Shown piece by piece: positions 33,928 to 43,898 of a stretch of 64,000 nucleotides of DNA (position 1 is the first letter of the stretch; each line of letters begins with the position of its first letter). Source of the DNA: Ryuthela nishihirai (taxonomy: Eukaryota > Arthropoda > Arachnida > Araneae > Heptathelidae); NCBI GenBank assembly GCA_038380435.1, contig JAWZYU010000010.1, positions 43,496,135 through 43,560,134 on the forward strand. Direction: 5' to 3'. The notes under the pieces are model-generated. The model searched no databases. It was not told the origin of the DNA and saw only the letters and a program-made list of their open reading frames with translations. A program made the position numbers and the translations under genes.

Positions 33928-34164
33928 AGGGGTGGCCAGCTCAGTCGGTAGCGCACCAGGCTCGTAATCAGCATTTTCCAGGTTCAACTCCCACTTGCGC
34001 AAGAGTTGAGATTTATCTGCGCTAAACCTCCACCCTGCCTTAGGTTAGAGAGAAGATTTGTGAGGAAGGCAAGACCTCAGCAGAAAGACAACACAAACAT
34101 CCATGCTTTATCTGGAAGGGGCTGGAAACTTTATACTGAAAGGGCTGAAAAAGTCAACCTCCGT
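33928..34164 (+). mobile_element. Older chimeric SINE-A, first part
   Basis: Head cagctcagtcggtagcgcac and leader are SINE-A. From about 34045 to 34115 the sequence changes to the SINE-B-derived satellite sequence (gaagatttgtgaggaaggca, cagcagaaagacaacacaaa) and then returns to SINE-A (ctccgtcggatggg). Interrupted by a younger SINE-A at 34177 and resumes at 34507-34740. Confidence 0.75.
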
Positions 34165-34176
34165 CGGATGGGATGT

Positions 34177-34494
34177 TGGGTTGGGTTGCTTTACCTCTGA
34201 GCAGCACTTTTTTGCACACCATGGGCTAAATGGCCAGGTCACATGGACCCCGAAGGCTCAGAGAAGGTTGGGGGAGGGGACCCACTGGAACAGCTGTTGG
34301 GAGACAGATGGTAACCTCCCGTCAAGGCCATCCAGCGTGTTCTTTAACGTGCACAGGGTATGGCTCTCCCGCACACGGGGCCACGGCTTAACGTCCCATC
34401 CGACGGACGGCGGCCTTTCCAAGCCCATCGGTGTCCCCTACTGACCGTGGGCAGGGCGGGGAATTTTGCGGAGATAAATCTCAACGCTGACCCA
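34177..34494 (-). mobile_element. 5'-truncated SINE-A nested in older SINE-A
   Basis: Runs from the tgggttgggttgctttacct tail to aaatctcaacgctgaccca, so the tRNA head is missing. TSD cggatgggatgt at 34165-34176 and 34495-34506. The host copy is in the opposite orientation. Confidence 0.93.
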
Positions 34495-34506
34495 CGGATG
34501 GGATGT

Positions 34507-34740
34507 AAACCTTTGGTCAGGAGAGCCATACCCTGTGCACGTTAAAGAACACGCTGGAGGGCCGTGGCAGGAGTCTTCCATCTTTCTCCTAATAACTGTG
34601 GGTCTCATTTCTCCAACCTTCTCTGAGCCCTCGGGGTCTTGGCGATCTGCCCATTTAACCCATTTAGCCATTTAACCCATTTGAGATCTGCTCCATTAGC
34701 CATTAGTGCAAAAAATATCTTCAGACGTAACAAAACCCAA
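34507..34740 (+). mobile_element. Older chimeric SINE-A, second part
   Basis: Continues with ggagagccataccctgtgca, the 3' region and a duplicated catttaacccatttag stretch, ending in a cgtaacaaaaccc tail. Confidence 0.8.
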
Positions 34741-34839
34741 AAATGGACAATACTTAACTCCAGAAATGATAATAATAAAATTTTGTTTGTGGTGTGAGTT
34801 GTTTTAACTCTGTCGTATTTTTCCCCATGATGGACTAAA

Positions 34840-35587
34840 TACACTGGTTTCCATAAATTAAGGAATCTCCCTATGTTAAGTCAATGGGAAACTAAAGTCA
34901 AAGCTCTATAACTTTTAAAATAAGTTTTTTGTTTTGAAAAATTGTGATTGCAGATGAAGATCTCAATCAGATAAATCAATATCTCGATTTTTCAACAATA
35001 GCGCGCTTTGCTACTGATCTACGGGATCTGGGTTCGAGCCCCGGGTAAGGCATGGATGTTCGTGTTGTTTTCTGCTGAGGTCCTGCCATCCTCTCAGATC
35101 TTCTACTGTGGCATATAAACTGGCAGGCTCCTGTCAGACCTCTGTGGCAAGCAGCTGCTTGAGGGGGTATTTTATTCGTTTAGTATTTAATGAGTTATGG
35201 AAGTTTGAATATTTAGCGATAACAATGCCAGCCACGAAAATTGACTTCAGAAGTTAATTAAAACTTAGTAATAAGTATTGTATCAAAGTGTTTAATAAAA
35301 TAACTTTGTATTTTAGAACTTTGTGTCAAGAATTCTTTCCCTAGTCTTCAGTTTTGTATAAGTTACTTTAGACTGGCATTGCTGTTGTTAAATATTCAAA
35401 CTTTCATAACTCATTAAATACTGAACGAATATTTTGAAAATCGAGATATTGATTTATTTCATTGAGATCTTTATCTGCAATCACATTTTTCAAAACAAAA
35501 AACTTATTTTAGAAGTTATAGAATTTTGACGTTAGCTTCCCATTGACTTAACATAGGGATTTTCCTTAATTTTTGAACACCAGTATA
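34840..35587. mobile_element. 748-bp mariner-type fold-back element
   Basis: The left end tacactggtttccataaatt and the reverse complement of the right end, tatactggtgttcaaaaatt, align. The arms match for roughly 220 bp, with shared blocks ccctatgttaagtcaatggg, ataagttttttgttttgaaa and aaatcaatatctcgattttt. TA lies at both ends. The left arm is split by a SINE-B (34999-35176), after which it resumes with agtatttaatgagttatgga. No coding capacity. Confidence 0.9.
34999..35176 (+). mobile_element. SINE-B inside the fold-back element
   Basis: Starts within the head (tagcgcgctttgctactgat), so the first bases are missing, and ends gcttgagggggtattttatt. It splits the left arm of the fold-back element and is therefore younger. 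Confidence 0.88.
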
Positions 35588-35734
35588 GTCAGATCACAAG
35601 AAACTCAAAGCTCAGAGTCAGACAGTGCAAGAACTTATAACAGTATGGTCGTACTAACAACTTAGAAAAGTATGGTCGTACTAATTAAAACATTGAAATC
35701 CAAAATGTTCCCGAGACTAATCATGAAATTAAAG

Positions 35735-36040
35735 GAGACCTCCTCTCCGCAGCATCTAAAATAGCTAGAAATTAAAAATTTTGCACAAGTTCATATCGAA
35801 AACATTCATAAATTATCTAAGGAAAATAAGCGTTCATCACCTGCTGTCATTATCAGATTGAAAATCAAACAGTGCAAGGATGAATGAATTGCAAAGAAGA
35901 AAACTAGAATACAGGTTGCTGATGTTTTTGATGGAAATATAACTGGGAACTTATACATCAATGGAAAACTAAATAAACGTTTGCTAGACAAAATAAGAGA
36001 GGAATATGGGAGACTGTTCCTTTCGTTTCAATTCTAAATT
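35735..36040 (+). pseudogene. ORF1-like (L1-type/FP25-like domain) retrotransposon fragment
   Basis: One frame gives LEIKNFAQVHIENIHKLSKE, NKRSSPAVIIRLKIKQCKDE, one stop, IAKKKTRIQVADVFDGNITG, NLYINGKLNKRLLDKIREEY and GRLF. The H+lskenk..s.aviiRl..+..+d......+t......vf.gn....lYiNe.Ln+..r.l...a+ pattern is the region found in ORF1-type proteins of several insect and other animal LINEs and in the related FP25-like family. About 85 codons remain. I infer a LINE relic. The parent element is not identified. Confidence 0.6.
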
Positions 36041-36127
36041 GAGAACTGAATTATCGTTCTCTGAACAAAGCTTTTTCACTCTTTGGCTACCTTTTGTTTA
36101 AAAGAGCATTGTTTCAATATTTTTTTA

Positions 36128-38430
36128 TCTCCTCAAGCAGCTGATTGCCACAGAGGTCTTAAACGAATCTATCATTTTAATACACCTTAGAGAACATCTT
36201 TGAAGAAGGCAAGACTTCAGCAGAAAGACAAAACAAGCATTAATGTCTTATCCAGAGATCGATCTGTAGCTTTGATCACTAAGCTTTGATCAGTAGATGC
36301 TTGACATTCGGCAGGTGCTTGCTACAGAGGTCTTAAAAGAGTCTATCATTTTAATACATCTTTCCCGTGGCCGAGTGGTTAGCACGATTGGCTACTGATC
36401 TACGGGACCTGGGTTCGAGCCCTGGGCAAGGCATGGATGTGTGTGCTGTTTTTCTGCTGAGGTCCCGCCATCCTCACAGACCTTCAACTATGGTGTATTA
36501 AACTGACAGGCTCCTGTCAGACCTCTGTGGCAAGCACCTGCTTGAGGGGGTATTTATTTTTATTTTTAGAGAATATCTGTGAGGAAGGCAAGACCTCAGC
36601 AGAAAGACAAAACAAGCATTAATGCCTTATCCAGAGCTGGATCTGTAGCTCTGATCATTAGACTTTGATCAGTAGATGCTTAACATTCGGTAGGTGCTTG
36701 CTACAGAGGTCTTAAACGAGTCTATCATTTTAATACACCTTAGAGAAGATTTGTGAGGAAGGCAAGACTTCAGCAGAAAGACAACGCCTGATCCAGAGCA
36801 GAAAAGTCAGCAGAAAGACAATGCCTGACCATGCCTGATCCAGAGCTCAATCTGTAGCTTTAATCACTAGTCTTTGATCAGTAGATGCTTAACATTCGGT
36901 AGGTGCTTGCTACAGAGGTCTTAAACGAGTCTATCATTTTAATACACCTCAGAGAAGATTTGTGAGGAAGGCAAGACTTCAGCAGATAGACAACACAAAC
37001 ATCCATGCCTTATCCAGAGCTCAATCTGTAGCTTTGATCACCAGCCTTCGATCAGTAGATGCTTGACATTCGGAAGGTGCTTGCTACAGAGGTCTTAAAC
37101 GAGTCTATCATTTTAATACATCTTAGAGAAGATTTGTGAGGAAGGCAAGACTTCAGCAGAAAGACAACACAAACATCCAAGCCTTATCCAGAGCTGGATC
37201 TGTGGCTTTGATCACTAGCATTTGATCAGTAGATGCTTAGCATTCGGTAGGTGCTTGCTACAGAGGTCTTAAACGAGTCTATCATTTTAATACATCTTAG
37301 AGAAGATTTGTGAGGAAGGCAAAACTTCAGCAGAAAGACAACACAAACATCCAAGCCTTATCCAGTGCTGGATCTGTGGCTTTGATCACTAGCATTTGAT
37401 CAGTAGATGCTTAGCATTCGGTAGGTGCTTGCTACAGAGGTCTTAAACGAGTCTATCATTTTAATACACCTTAGAGAAGATTTGTGAGAAGGCAAGACTT
37501 CATCAGAAAGACAACACAAATATCCATGCCTTATCCAGAGCTCAATCTGTAGCTTTGATCACTAGCCTTTGATCAGTAGATGCTTGACATTCCGTAGGTG
37601 CTTGATACAGAGGCCTTAAACGAGTCTATCATTTTAATACACCTTAGAGAAGATTTGTGAGAAGGCCACACTTCATCAGAAAGACAACACAAATATCCAT
37701 GCCTTATCCAGAGCTTAATCTGTAGCTTTGATCACTAGCCTTTGATCAGTAGATGCTTGACATTCGGTAGGTGCTTGCTACAGAGGTCTTAAACGAGTCT
37801 ATCATTTTAATACACCTTAGAGAAGATTTGTGAGAAGGCAAGACTTCATCAGAAAGACAACACAAATACCCATGCCTTATCCAGAGCTCAATCTGTAGCT
37901 TTGATCACTAGCATTTGATCAGTAGATGCTTAACATTCGGTAGGTGCTTTCTACAGAGGTCTTAAACGAGTCTATCATTTTAATACACTTTAGAGAAGAT
38001 CTGTGAGGAAGGCAAGACCTCAGCAGAAAGACAAAACAAGCATTAATGCCTTATCCAGAGATCGATCTGTAGCTTTGATCACTAAACTTTGATCAGTAGA
38101 TGCTTGACATTCGGCAGGTGCTTGTTACAGAGGTCTTAAACGAGTCTATCATTTCAATACACCTTAGAGAAGATTTGTGTGGAAGGCAAGTCTTCAGCAG
38201 ATAGACAACACAAACATCCATGCCTTATCCAGAGAATAATCTGTAGCTTTGATGACTAGCTTTTGATCAGTAGATGCTTGACATTCTGTAGGTGCTTGCT
38301 ACAGAGATCTTAAACAAGTCTCTCATTTTAATACACTTTAGAGAAGATTTGTGAGGAAGGCAAAACTTCAGCAGAAAGACAAAACAAACAGCCATACCTT
38401 ATCCAGAGCTCAATCTGTGGCTTTAATCAG
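36128..38430. repeat. 174-bp satellite derived from SINE-B, about 12 units
   Basis: The landmark aggtgcttgctacagaggtc recurs at 36901, 37075, 37249, 37423, 37596, 37769, 37942, 38116 and 38290 (steps 173-174), with earlier units at 36313 and 36692. The unit follows minus-strand SINE-B order: cttgctacagaggtc, a gaggaaggcaagacttcagc block, agaaagacaacacaaacatc, catgccttatccagagct, and gatcagtag of the tRNA head. One unit (36692-36901) has a ~36-bp internal duplication. Confidence 0.93.
36363..36562 (+). mobile_element. Full SINE-B inserted in the satellite, opposite orientation
   Basis: Complete head cccgtggccgagtggttagc, B-box-like gggttcgagcc, body and cttgagggggtatttatttt end. The neighbouring satellite units are in minus orientation, so this is a separate, later insertion or an inverted founder. 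Confidence 0.9.
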
Positions 38431-38792
38431 TAGTTAACCATGCTAAACACTCGGTCATGTAAAAAGATAAAAATTCACGAAAAAACAAAACTTCTTTATC
38501 GCTTTGCTAATCTTCCGAACTGTAGCTGTAGCATGCACGGAAAAGTGATGTCACAATTCATGCGCAGTATGGCTCGTGACAATGAGGACAATGTCATTGT
38601 TGCGATAATTATATCATTAAGAATTTTTTTGGGTCGAAATTGTTACCATTTTAGGATTGTTTTTTTGTAGTAGTAGTAACAGTCTATTTTTCTATTAATT
38701 TTACATATAGACCTGAGTGTTTGGTGCCTCAGAAGAGTAATCTCGTTTGTGAACCTTAAATAAATTAACAATTTGCAAACTACAAAATTAAA
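38431..38792. other. Unique sequence, no gene seen
   Basis: 38440-38670 is open on the plus strand but the peptide has no motif I recognise. Otherwise AT-rich. Confidence 0.4.
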
Positions 38793-38985
38793 TTACCCCT
38801 CAGGCAACTGGTTGCCACAGAGATCTGACAGGGGCCTGTCACTTTAATATATCATAGAAATGATCTATGAGAAAGGGAAGATCTGAGCAGAAAAACAACA
38901 TAGAAAAGGAAACATCCATACCTTAGCGGAGTTCGAACCCAGGTCCCTGTGATAGGTGCCAAGCGTGCTAACTACTTGATTAGTA
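38793..38985 (-). mobile_element. SINE-B, diverged
   Basis: From acccctcaggcaactggttg to gttcgaacccaggtccctgt and a changed head end (ctaactacttgattagtaga). Confidence 0.82.
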
Positions 38986-39122
38986 GATGTAATAATATAA
39001 AAACACATAAAAAGAAACATACTAATAACTTCAATAAAAACATTTTTGTATATCATCTATTTTTGAAATATGGCCCTTTAGGACTCTTTAGGACTATACG
39101 AAACATACAATCAAACGACTAT

Positions 39123-39180
39123 TTCCCTCCCTGCCACTATTAGAAATATAATAATATTTCTAATAGTGGCAGAGAGGGAA
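39123..39180. repeat. 58-bp hairpin
   Basis: 27-bp arms (39123-39149 and 39154-39180) with one mismatch and a 4-nt loop. The core is gccactattagaaatat. Confidence 0.85.
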
Positions 39181-39347
39181 GAAATTTTGGAGCAGTATAG
39201 ATAACAGTATTTAAATATTTCATTGTATAACAATAGATTGGTAATTTATATTTTTATCGGACCTTAATTGATACCGATTTACAGTTGTGTTCTTTTTTTT
39301 TCTTCGAAATGCTCCTTTCTGAAATAAATATATTTAGTAATTTCACA

Positions 39348-39380
39348 AAAATAATCATGCCTCTAAGGCATGATTATTTT
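39348..39380. repeat. 33-bp perfect hairpin
   Basis: 15-bp arms aaaataatcatgcct and aggcatgattatttt with a 3-nt loop. It ends exactly where the 91-bp direct repeat at 39381 begins. I see no gene upstream that it would terminate. Confidence 0.7.
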
Positions 39381-39471
39381 AGTTATGGATGCTCGGAAGA
39401 CTACTATATGAAGTGCACTTCAAGGGTACTGCAACATCCAAAGCACCACTGCTAAGTGCCTCGAAATTTGT
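39381..39471 (+). repeat. 91-bp direct repeat, left copy
   Basis: Matches 41101-41191 at 90 of 91 positions by eye. Inner words gaagactactatatgaagtg and caaagcaccactgctaagtg. The copies are 1,720 bp apart. Confidence 0.92.
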
Positions 39472-39584
39472 AAGATTTCTGTCTGTTGAAACAAGGTCAA
39501 TGAAGACTGCATCCTTGAACTTTTAGTTAATAGGTGAATAAAACTGTTCTGGAGTTTAGAATATTTTGAATGGATCTTCCCCCT

Positions 39585-40310
39585 CAAAGTAATTTTCCGG
39601 TGTCCATCCTACTCTCGTTTTACCCTTCCATGTGCAAAAATTTTTCCAATATTCATCCGACTCTCTTTTTACCCTTTCACAAGCAATAATTCTCCAATAT
39701 TCATCCGATTTTCGTTTTGCCTCTCTGCACACAATAATTCTCCAATGCCCACCCGGCTCTCGCTTTACCCTTTCACATACAATAATCTTCCAATGTACTT
39801 CCGACTCTCGTTTTGCCATTCTGCACACAATAATTACCCACGGTCCACTCGACTCTCGCTTTATGCTTTCCACATACAATAATTTTCCAATGTCTATCCG
39901 AATATCGCTTTACCCTTCCTCGTGCAATAACTTTCAATGTCCAACCTTCTCTCGTCTTGCCCTTCTGCATACAATAAATATCCAATGTTCTTCGGCCTTT
40001 CGTTTTACACTTCTGCATATAATAATTTTCCAATGTCCACCTACCTCTCGTTCTACCTTTCCGTGTGTAAAAAGTTTCCAATATTCATTCGACTCTCGTT
40101 TAATATTTCGCAAGCAATAATTTTCCAATGTCCATCCTACTCTTGGTTTATCCTTCCGCATACATTAACTCTCCAATATCTATCCGACTTTCACTTTACC
40201 CTTCGGATACAATAATTTTCTAATGTCTATCAGATACTTATTTTACCCTCCCAATGCAATAATTCTCCACTGCCCATCCTACTCTCGTTTTACTCTACTA
40301 CACGTTCAAG
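39585..40310. repeat. 48-bp tandem array, about 15 units
   Basis: ccaat landmarks at 39646, 39694 and 39742 give a period of 48. The unit is like ccaatgtccatccgactctc plus gttttacccttccgcatac plus aataattct. Because 48 is a multiple of three, frames stay open on both strands (162 codons on the plus strand at 39632-40120), which is a by-product of the repeat. Confidence 0.92.
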
Positions 40311-41100
40311 TTCAGCAGATTTGGATAAGATCACCGCTTTTGCTGGTAATGATTTTAGGACTCCAGAAAGTTCGGAAATGTCCAGAGCGGCAAACTTCTC
40401 AAACGCTCTCTCTGCGACCATGAGAGAGGACGGAAGGAAGACATCACTTTTCAACGATTCCTTGCCAATAAAACCGCATTTATACACACCATTAACCTGT
40501 TTACCGGCTCCGGTTGCTACTTCCCAAGTCATTTCCTTTATCGTAGTGCCTCTCTGCGGGTCTGCACATTACAACCACCACTAACAACGCTCGCGACGGT
40601 TTCCAGTCCATTCCTGATTGGTATGCTGTTAATTGGCTAGCTACCTGCTAACGGAAAGAGCCCGGATTACTCATTCGTAATGTAATTTCTATTCACTCGT
40701 GGAGGGTTGATATCTCCCGCGTCCGCCCTCCCACCTACCGTCTTGGCTTCTAGGCAGAATCAAACCATTATCCAACCCAGTAGCTGAATAATAATTCAAG
40801 AGAATCCCTCCTCCTGTGGCAAAAGCAGACATACCTGACAGCTAAATCAGTGGTCGCTTGTAGAGATGGATGATAAGGCAGATGAGGCTGTTTGCAGCCT
40901 CCCTGGTTCCTGTGGATCCACGTAATTGGCCTACCGCATTCGAAATGGGGTAGAACAAACAACTCCGGAAAAATCCTAGCAGTTCATTACCCTATGGTGA
41001 AACTGCTGGCTCATAAGATAACAGATGATTACCAGCCTACATGCATATTTATGAAAAGCTGTACTTTGATCTTAACAGCTTCAGATTGGAATAAACTTTG
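40311..41100. other. Unique sequence, no gene assigned
   Basis: 40310-40960 is less AT-rich than its surroundings. It is open on the minus strand (40290-40532, about 80 codons) and on the plus strand (40321-40584). I recognise neither peptide. Could be a conserved non-coding or exon remnant, but I cannot show it. Confidence 0.35.
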
Positions 41101-41191
41101 AGTTATGGATACTCGGAAGACTACTATATGAAGTGCACTTCAAGGGTACTGCAACATCCAAAGCACCACTGCTAAGTGCCTCGAAATTTGT
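41101..41191 (+). repeat. 91-bp direct repeat, right copy
   Basis: See 39381-39471. The only difference seen is ggatactcgg here against ggatgctcgg on the left. Confidence 0.92.
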
Positions 41192-41540
41192 GATTTAACA
41201 TAAGTTATTGCAATTTCGTGTATGAATATGTTAATGTGCTCTGTTATAGCACTGACTTTTCACCTACAATAAAATTAATGCATAACAAACTTCCAAAGCG
41301 CATTTTTCTAAAATATTGCACTTTCAAAAATTCTTGAATATAATGAATATACGAATTACTTTAATTCATTAATTACATTACATATAGTAACGTTACCGAA
41401 TGTTTTACTCATTACCGAATGAAAAATGATTTTACCCAATATTTTACTCATTACCGAATGAGCCACCCCAGCCTTCGTTAAAACTATAGAGGTCTTATGT
41501 TGCGAAGTAGTGACACAGTGGGCTTCTGATCTCCCATGTG

Positions 41541-41757
41541 TACAGTCGCTCAAAAAAATATCCGAACACTATGGTTGATAAGAGAATTCTGAAAAAATAT
41601 CTGGCAACGTTTTTTTAGAAATTAGTGAGCTGGCAACCTTCGTGTACTGTCCACGAAGATTGCCAGATCACTAATTTCTAAAAAGATCGTTGCCAGATAT
41701 TTTTTCTGAATTCTCTTATCAACCATAGTGTTCGGATATTTTTTTTGAACGACTGTA
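41541..41757. mobile_element. 217-bp palindromic Tc1/mariner-type MITE
   Basis: Arms 41541-41644 and 41652-41757 pair with few mismatches (outer tacagtcgctcaaaaaaata against its inverse; inner agaaattagtgagctggcaa). The loop is 7 nt. It begins with ta and ends with ta, as for mariner-type insertion. Non-coding. Confidence 0.9.
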
Positions 41758-42204
41758 GCATAAATACAAAACATTGTGTAATTAATATTTTTAGACCTTA
41801 AGTATTCATTTTTAAGTTTTAGTCTTGTGCAGCAAAAATGTGATCATTTCAAAGCATACACTTATTTAATTTTCCTTTTTGAAATGATAGTTGTCTGAAG
41901 TCTAATGTGACCAGCGTTTAGCTAACTTAAAACCCAATATTACCCTCCAGAGGCTAGAAGTTCAACTCGAAGGCTTTAAGGTAAAATTCCCTTACCGAAA
42001 ACAGTTCATTTCAATGAAAAATTTAATCTTCATAACAGTAATTCTCATTCATACAGATTTGAGAACTTTCAACTGTGTACTGACAACCGGAAGGCTCGGG
42101 GTTCGGTTTAAGATGCCAAGGAATGTTCCTCCTCATATTCAGAATGAGTCTTTTTACAAGAGCTACTCCCAATTCCCATGTTCTGTGGGAGAAACAACAT
42201 CACG
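41758..42204. other. AT-rich spacer, no gene seen
   Basis: The frame starting at 42014 begins with a hydrophobic run but its later part is decayed SINE-A, so I do not call it a gene. Confidence 0.4.
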
Positions 42205-42415
42205 TGTAAATCGGGTGGGGCGAGAATTGGATCAATCTGTAGCATTCCGAGTTTCCAGCTTAGTTTTATCAGGTTGTCTGAATTTAAATTCAGACAACCT
42301 GACCAATAACCCTTTCTCTGCGTTCGGTAAGAAACGGGAAATCTATGCGCTTGGAAAATCACCGTCCTTTGGATGGACATTAAGCCGTAGCCCCTTGTGT
42401 ATGCTAAACAGTGGG
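42205..42415 (+). mobile_element. Strongly decayed SINE-A
   Basis: Traces: aatctgtagcattccgag, tctgcgttcggtaagaaacg, gcgcttggaaaatcaccgtc and cattaagccgtagccccttg. A 34-bp perfect palindrome (42269-42302) sits in it. Confidence 0.6.
42269..42302. repeat. 34-bp perfect palindrome
   Basis: Self-complementary with no loop. Half-site tcaggttgtctgaattt. It lies in the decayed SINE-A and is not part of that family's usual sequence. Confidence 0.9.
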
Positions 42416-42512
42416 ACGATAGTTGGCTTAGTCGGTAGCGCACCAGGCTGACAATCTGCAGTTTCCAGATTCGAGTTCCAACTGTGTGAGTGTTTATCTG
42501 CATTTTCCTCAT
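42416..42512 (+). mobile_element. Older SINE-A, head part (split by a nested copy)
   Basis: Head ggcttagtcggtagcgcacc and leader, broken at the TSD 42513-42524. It resumes at 42898 and ends near 43205 (gaaaggtaaaagaagccaac), with an expansion around 43000-43040. Confidence 0.85.
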
Positions 42513-42524
42513 CCTGCCTTCGGT

Positions 42525-42885
42525 GGGGCGAGGGTGGCTCAGTCGGTAGCGCGCCAGGCTCGTAATTTGTAGTTCCCAGGTTCGAGTCCCAGCTGGGTCA
42601 GCGTTGAGATTTGTCTCCGCAAAATTCCCCGCCCAGGGTCAGTAGGGGACACCGACGGGTTAGAAAAGCCGCCGTCCGTCGAATGGGACGTAAAGCCGTG
42701 GCTCCGTGTGAGGGAGAGTCATACCCTGTGCACGTTAAAGAACACGCTGGGTGGTTTGACGGGAGGCTACCATCTGTCTCCCAACAGCTGTTCCAGTGGG
42801 TCCCTTCTCTGAGCCTTTGGGGTCCTTGTGACCTGGCCATTTAGCGCATGGTGTGAAAAAAAGTGCCGCTCAGAGGTAACCCAAC
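42525..42885 (+). mobile_element. SINE-A nested in older SINE-A
   Basis: Full head (gggtggctcagtcggtagcg) to a short gaggtaacccaa tail, with a deletion of the usual cccccaacct stretch. TSD cctgccttcggt at 42513-42524 and 42886-42897. Confidence 0.93.
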
Positions 42886-43205
42886 CCTGCCTTCGGTCAG
42901 AAAGGGGTCACCGATGAGTTCTAAAAGGATTCTGTTCGTCGGATGGAAGAGGAATTACTGCTCCTGTGTGCGAGAGAGCCATACCCTGAGCACGTTGATG
43001 ACAAAACGCGGGATTAAAAACATACTTTTTTAAAGTTAAAGAATACGCTGTATGGCTTTGATTGGAAGCTACTGTTTGTGTCCTAACAGTCGTGCAGTTC
43101 CCTTTCCCCCACCTTCTCTGAGCCCTTGGGATCCTTCTAATCTGGCCATTTAGTTTTTTGTGTGCAAAAAAGTGCCGTTGAAAGGTAAAAGAAGCCAACC
43201 CATGC

Positions 43206-43506
43206 AAAAAAAAAAAAAAAACGCACGATTAATGGCCTTAAACAGAGATTTCCGTCTGTGTCCTAACACACTGTCTTCTAAGATATTCAGTAGTTCACTT
43301 CCTCTATACAACTTGGACTTTTATTCCTTGGAACCTAACACAAAAACACCGATCAGAGATCAAACAATCACAACTAATAGTTCCCCTAATCAGTGCAAAT
43401 AGTGCTGTTCAAATTCACAACGTAGATAATCCCACAATGAGAGCCACGAAAATGTTGGTGTACGCATTTCACACTATAGTACTTTTAAAACCTACACCAC
43501 CCCTGA
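43206..43506. other. Spacer, no gene seen
   Basis: Poly-A at 43205-43221. Nothing recognised. Confidence 0.4.
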
Positions 43507-43885
43507 GGGGTGGCTCAGTCGGTAGCGCGTTAGGCTCGTAATCTGTAGTTCCCAGGTTCGAGTCCCAGCTTGGTCAACATTGAGATTTATCTCCGCTAAA
43601 TTCCCCGCCTTGCCCACGGTCAGTAGGGGACACCGACGGGCTTGGAAAAGCCGCCGTCCGTTGGATAGGATGTTAAGCCGTGGCCCTGCATATGGAAGAG
43701 CCATACCCTGTGCACGTTAAAGAACACACTGAATGGCCTTGACGGGAGGCTACCATCTGTCTCCCAAGAGCTGTTCCAGTGGGTCCCCTCCCCCAACCTT
43801 CTCTGAGCCTTCGTTGTCCATGTAACCTGGACATTTAGCCCATGGTGTGCAAAAAAATGCCGCTCAGAGATAAAGCAACCCAACA
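43507..43885 (+). mobile_element. SINE-A, 13-bp TSD
   Basis: Complete. TSD acaccacccctga at 43494-43506 and 43886-43898. The second base in several family motifs is changed (gttggatagg, aacctggacattta), so moderately old. Confidence 0.93.
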
Positions 43886-43898
43886 ACACCACCCCTGA

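Noticed and set aside
39632..40120. 162-codon open frame
   Set aside because: A by-product of the 48-bp array, and the opposite strand is also open.
39381..41191. LTR retrotransposon with short LTRs
   Set aside because: No TG..CA ends, primer-binding site, polypurine tract or gag-pol remnant was seen between the 91-bp repeats.
42014..42451. 145-codon frame with a hydrophobic start
   Set aside because: Its second half is decayed SINE-A and a palindrome, so it is not a credible secreted protein gene.
7546..43205. A target hotspot within SINE-A for new SINE-A insertions
   Set aside because: Four nested events among about 30 copies is near what SINE-A's share of the window (roughly 13 percent by rough count) would give by chance, and the insertion points differ.
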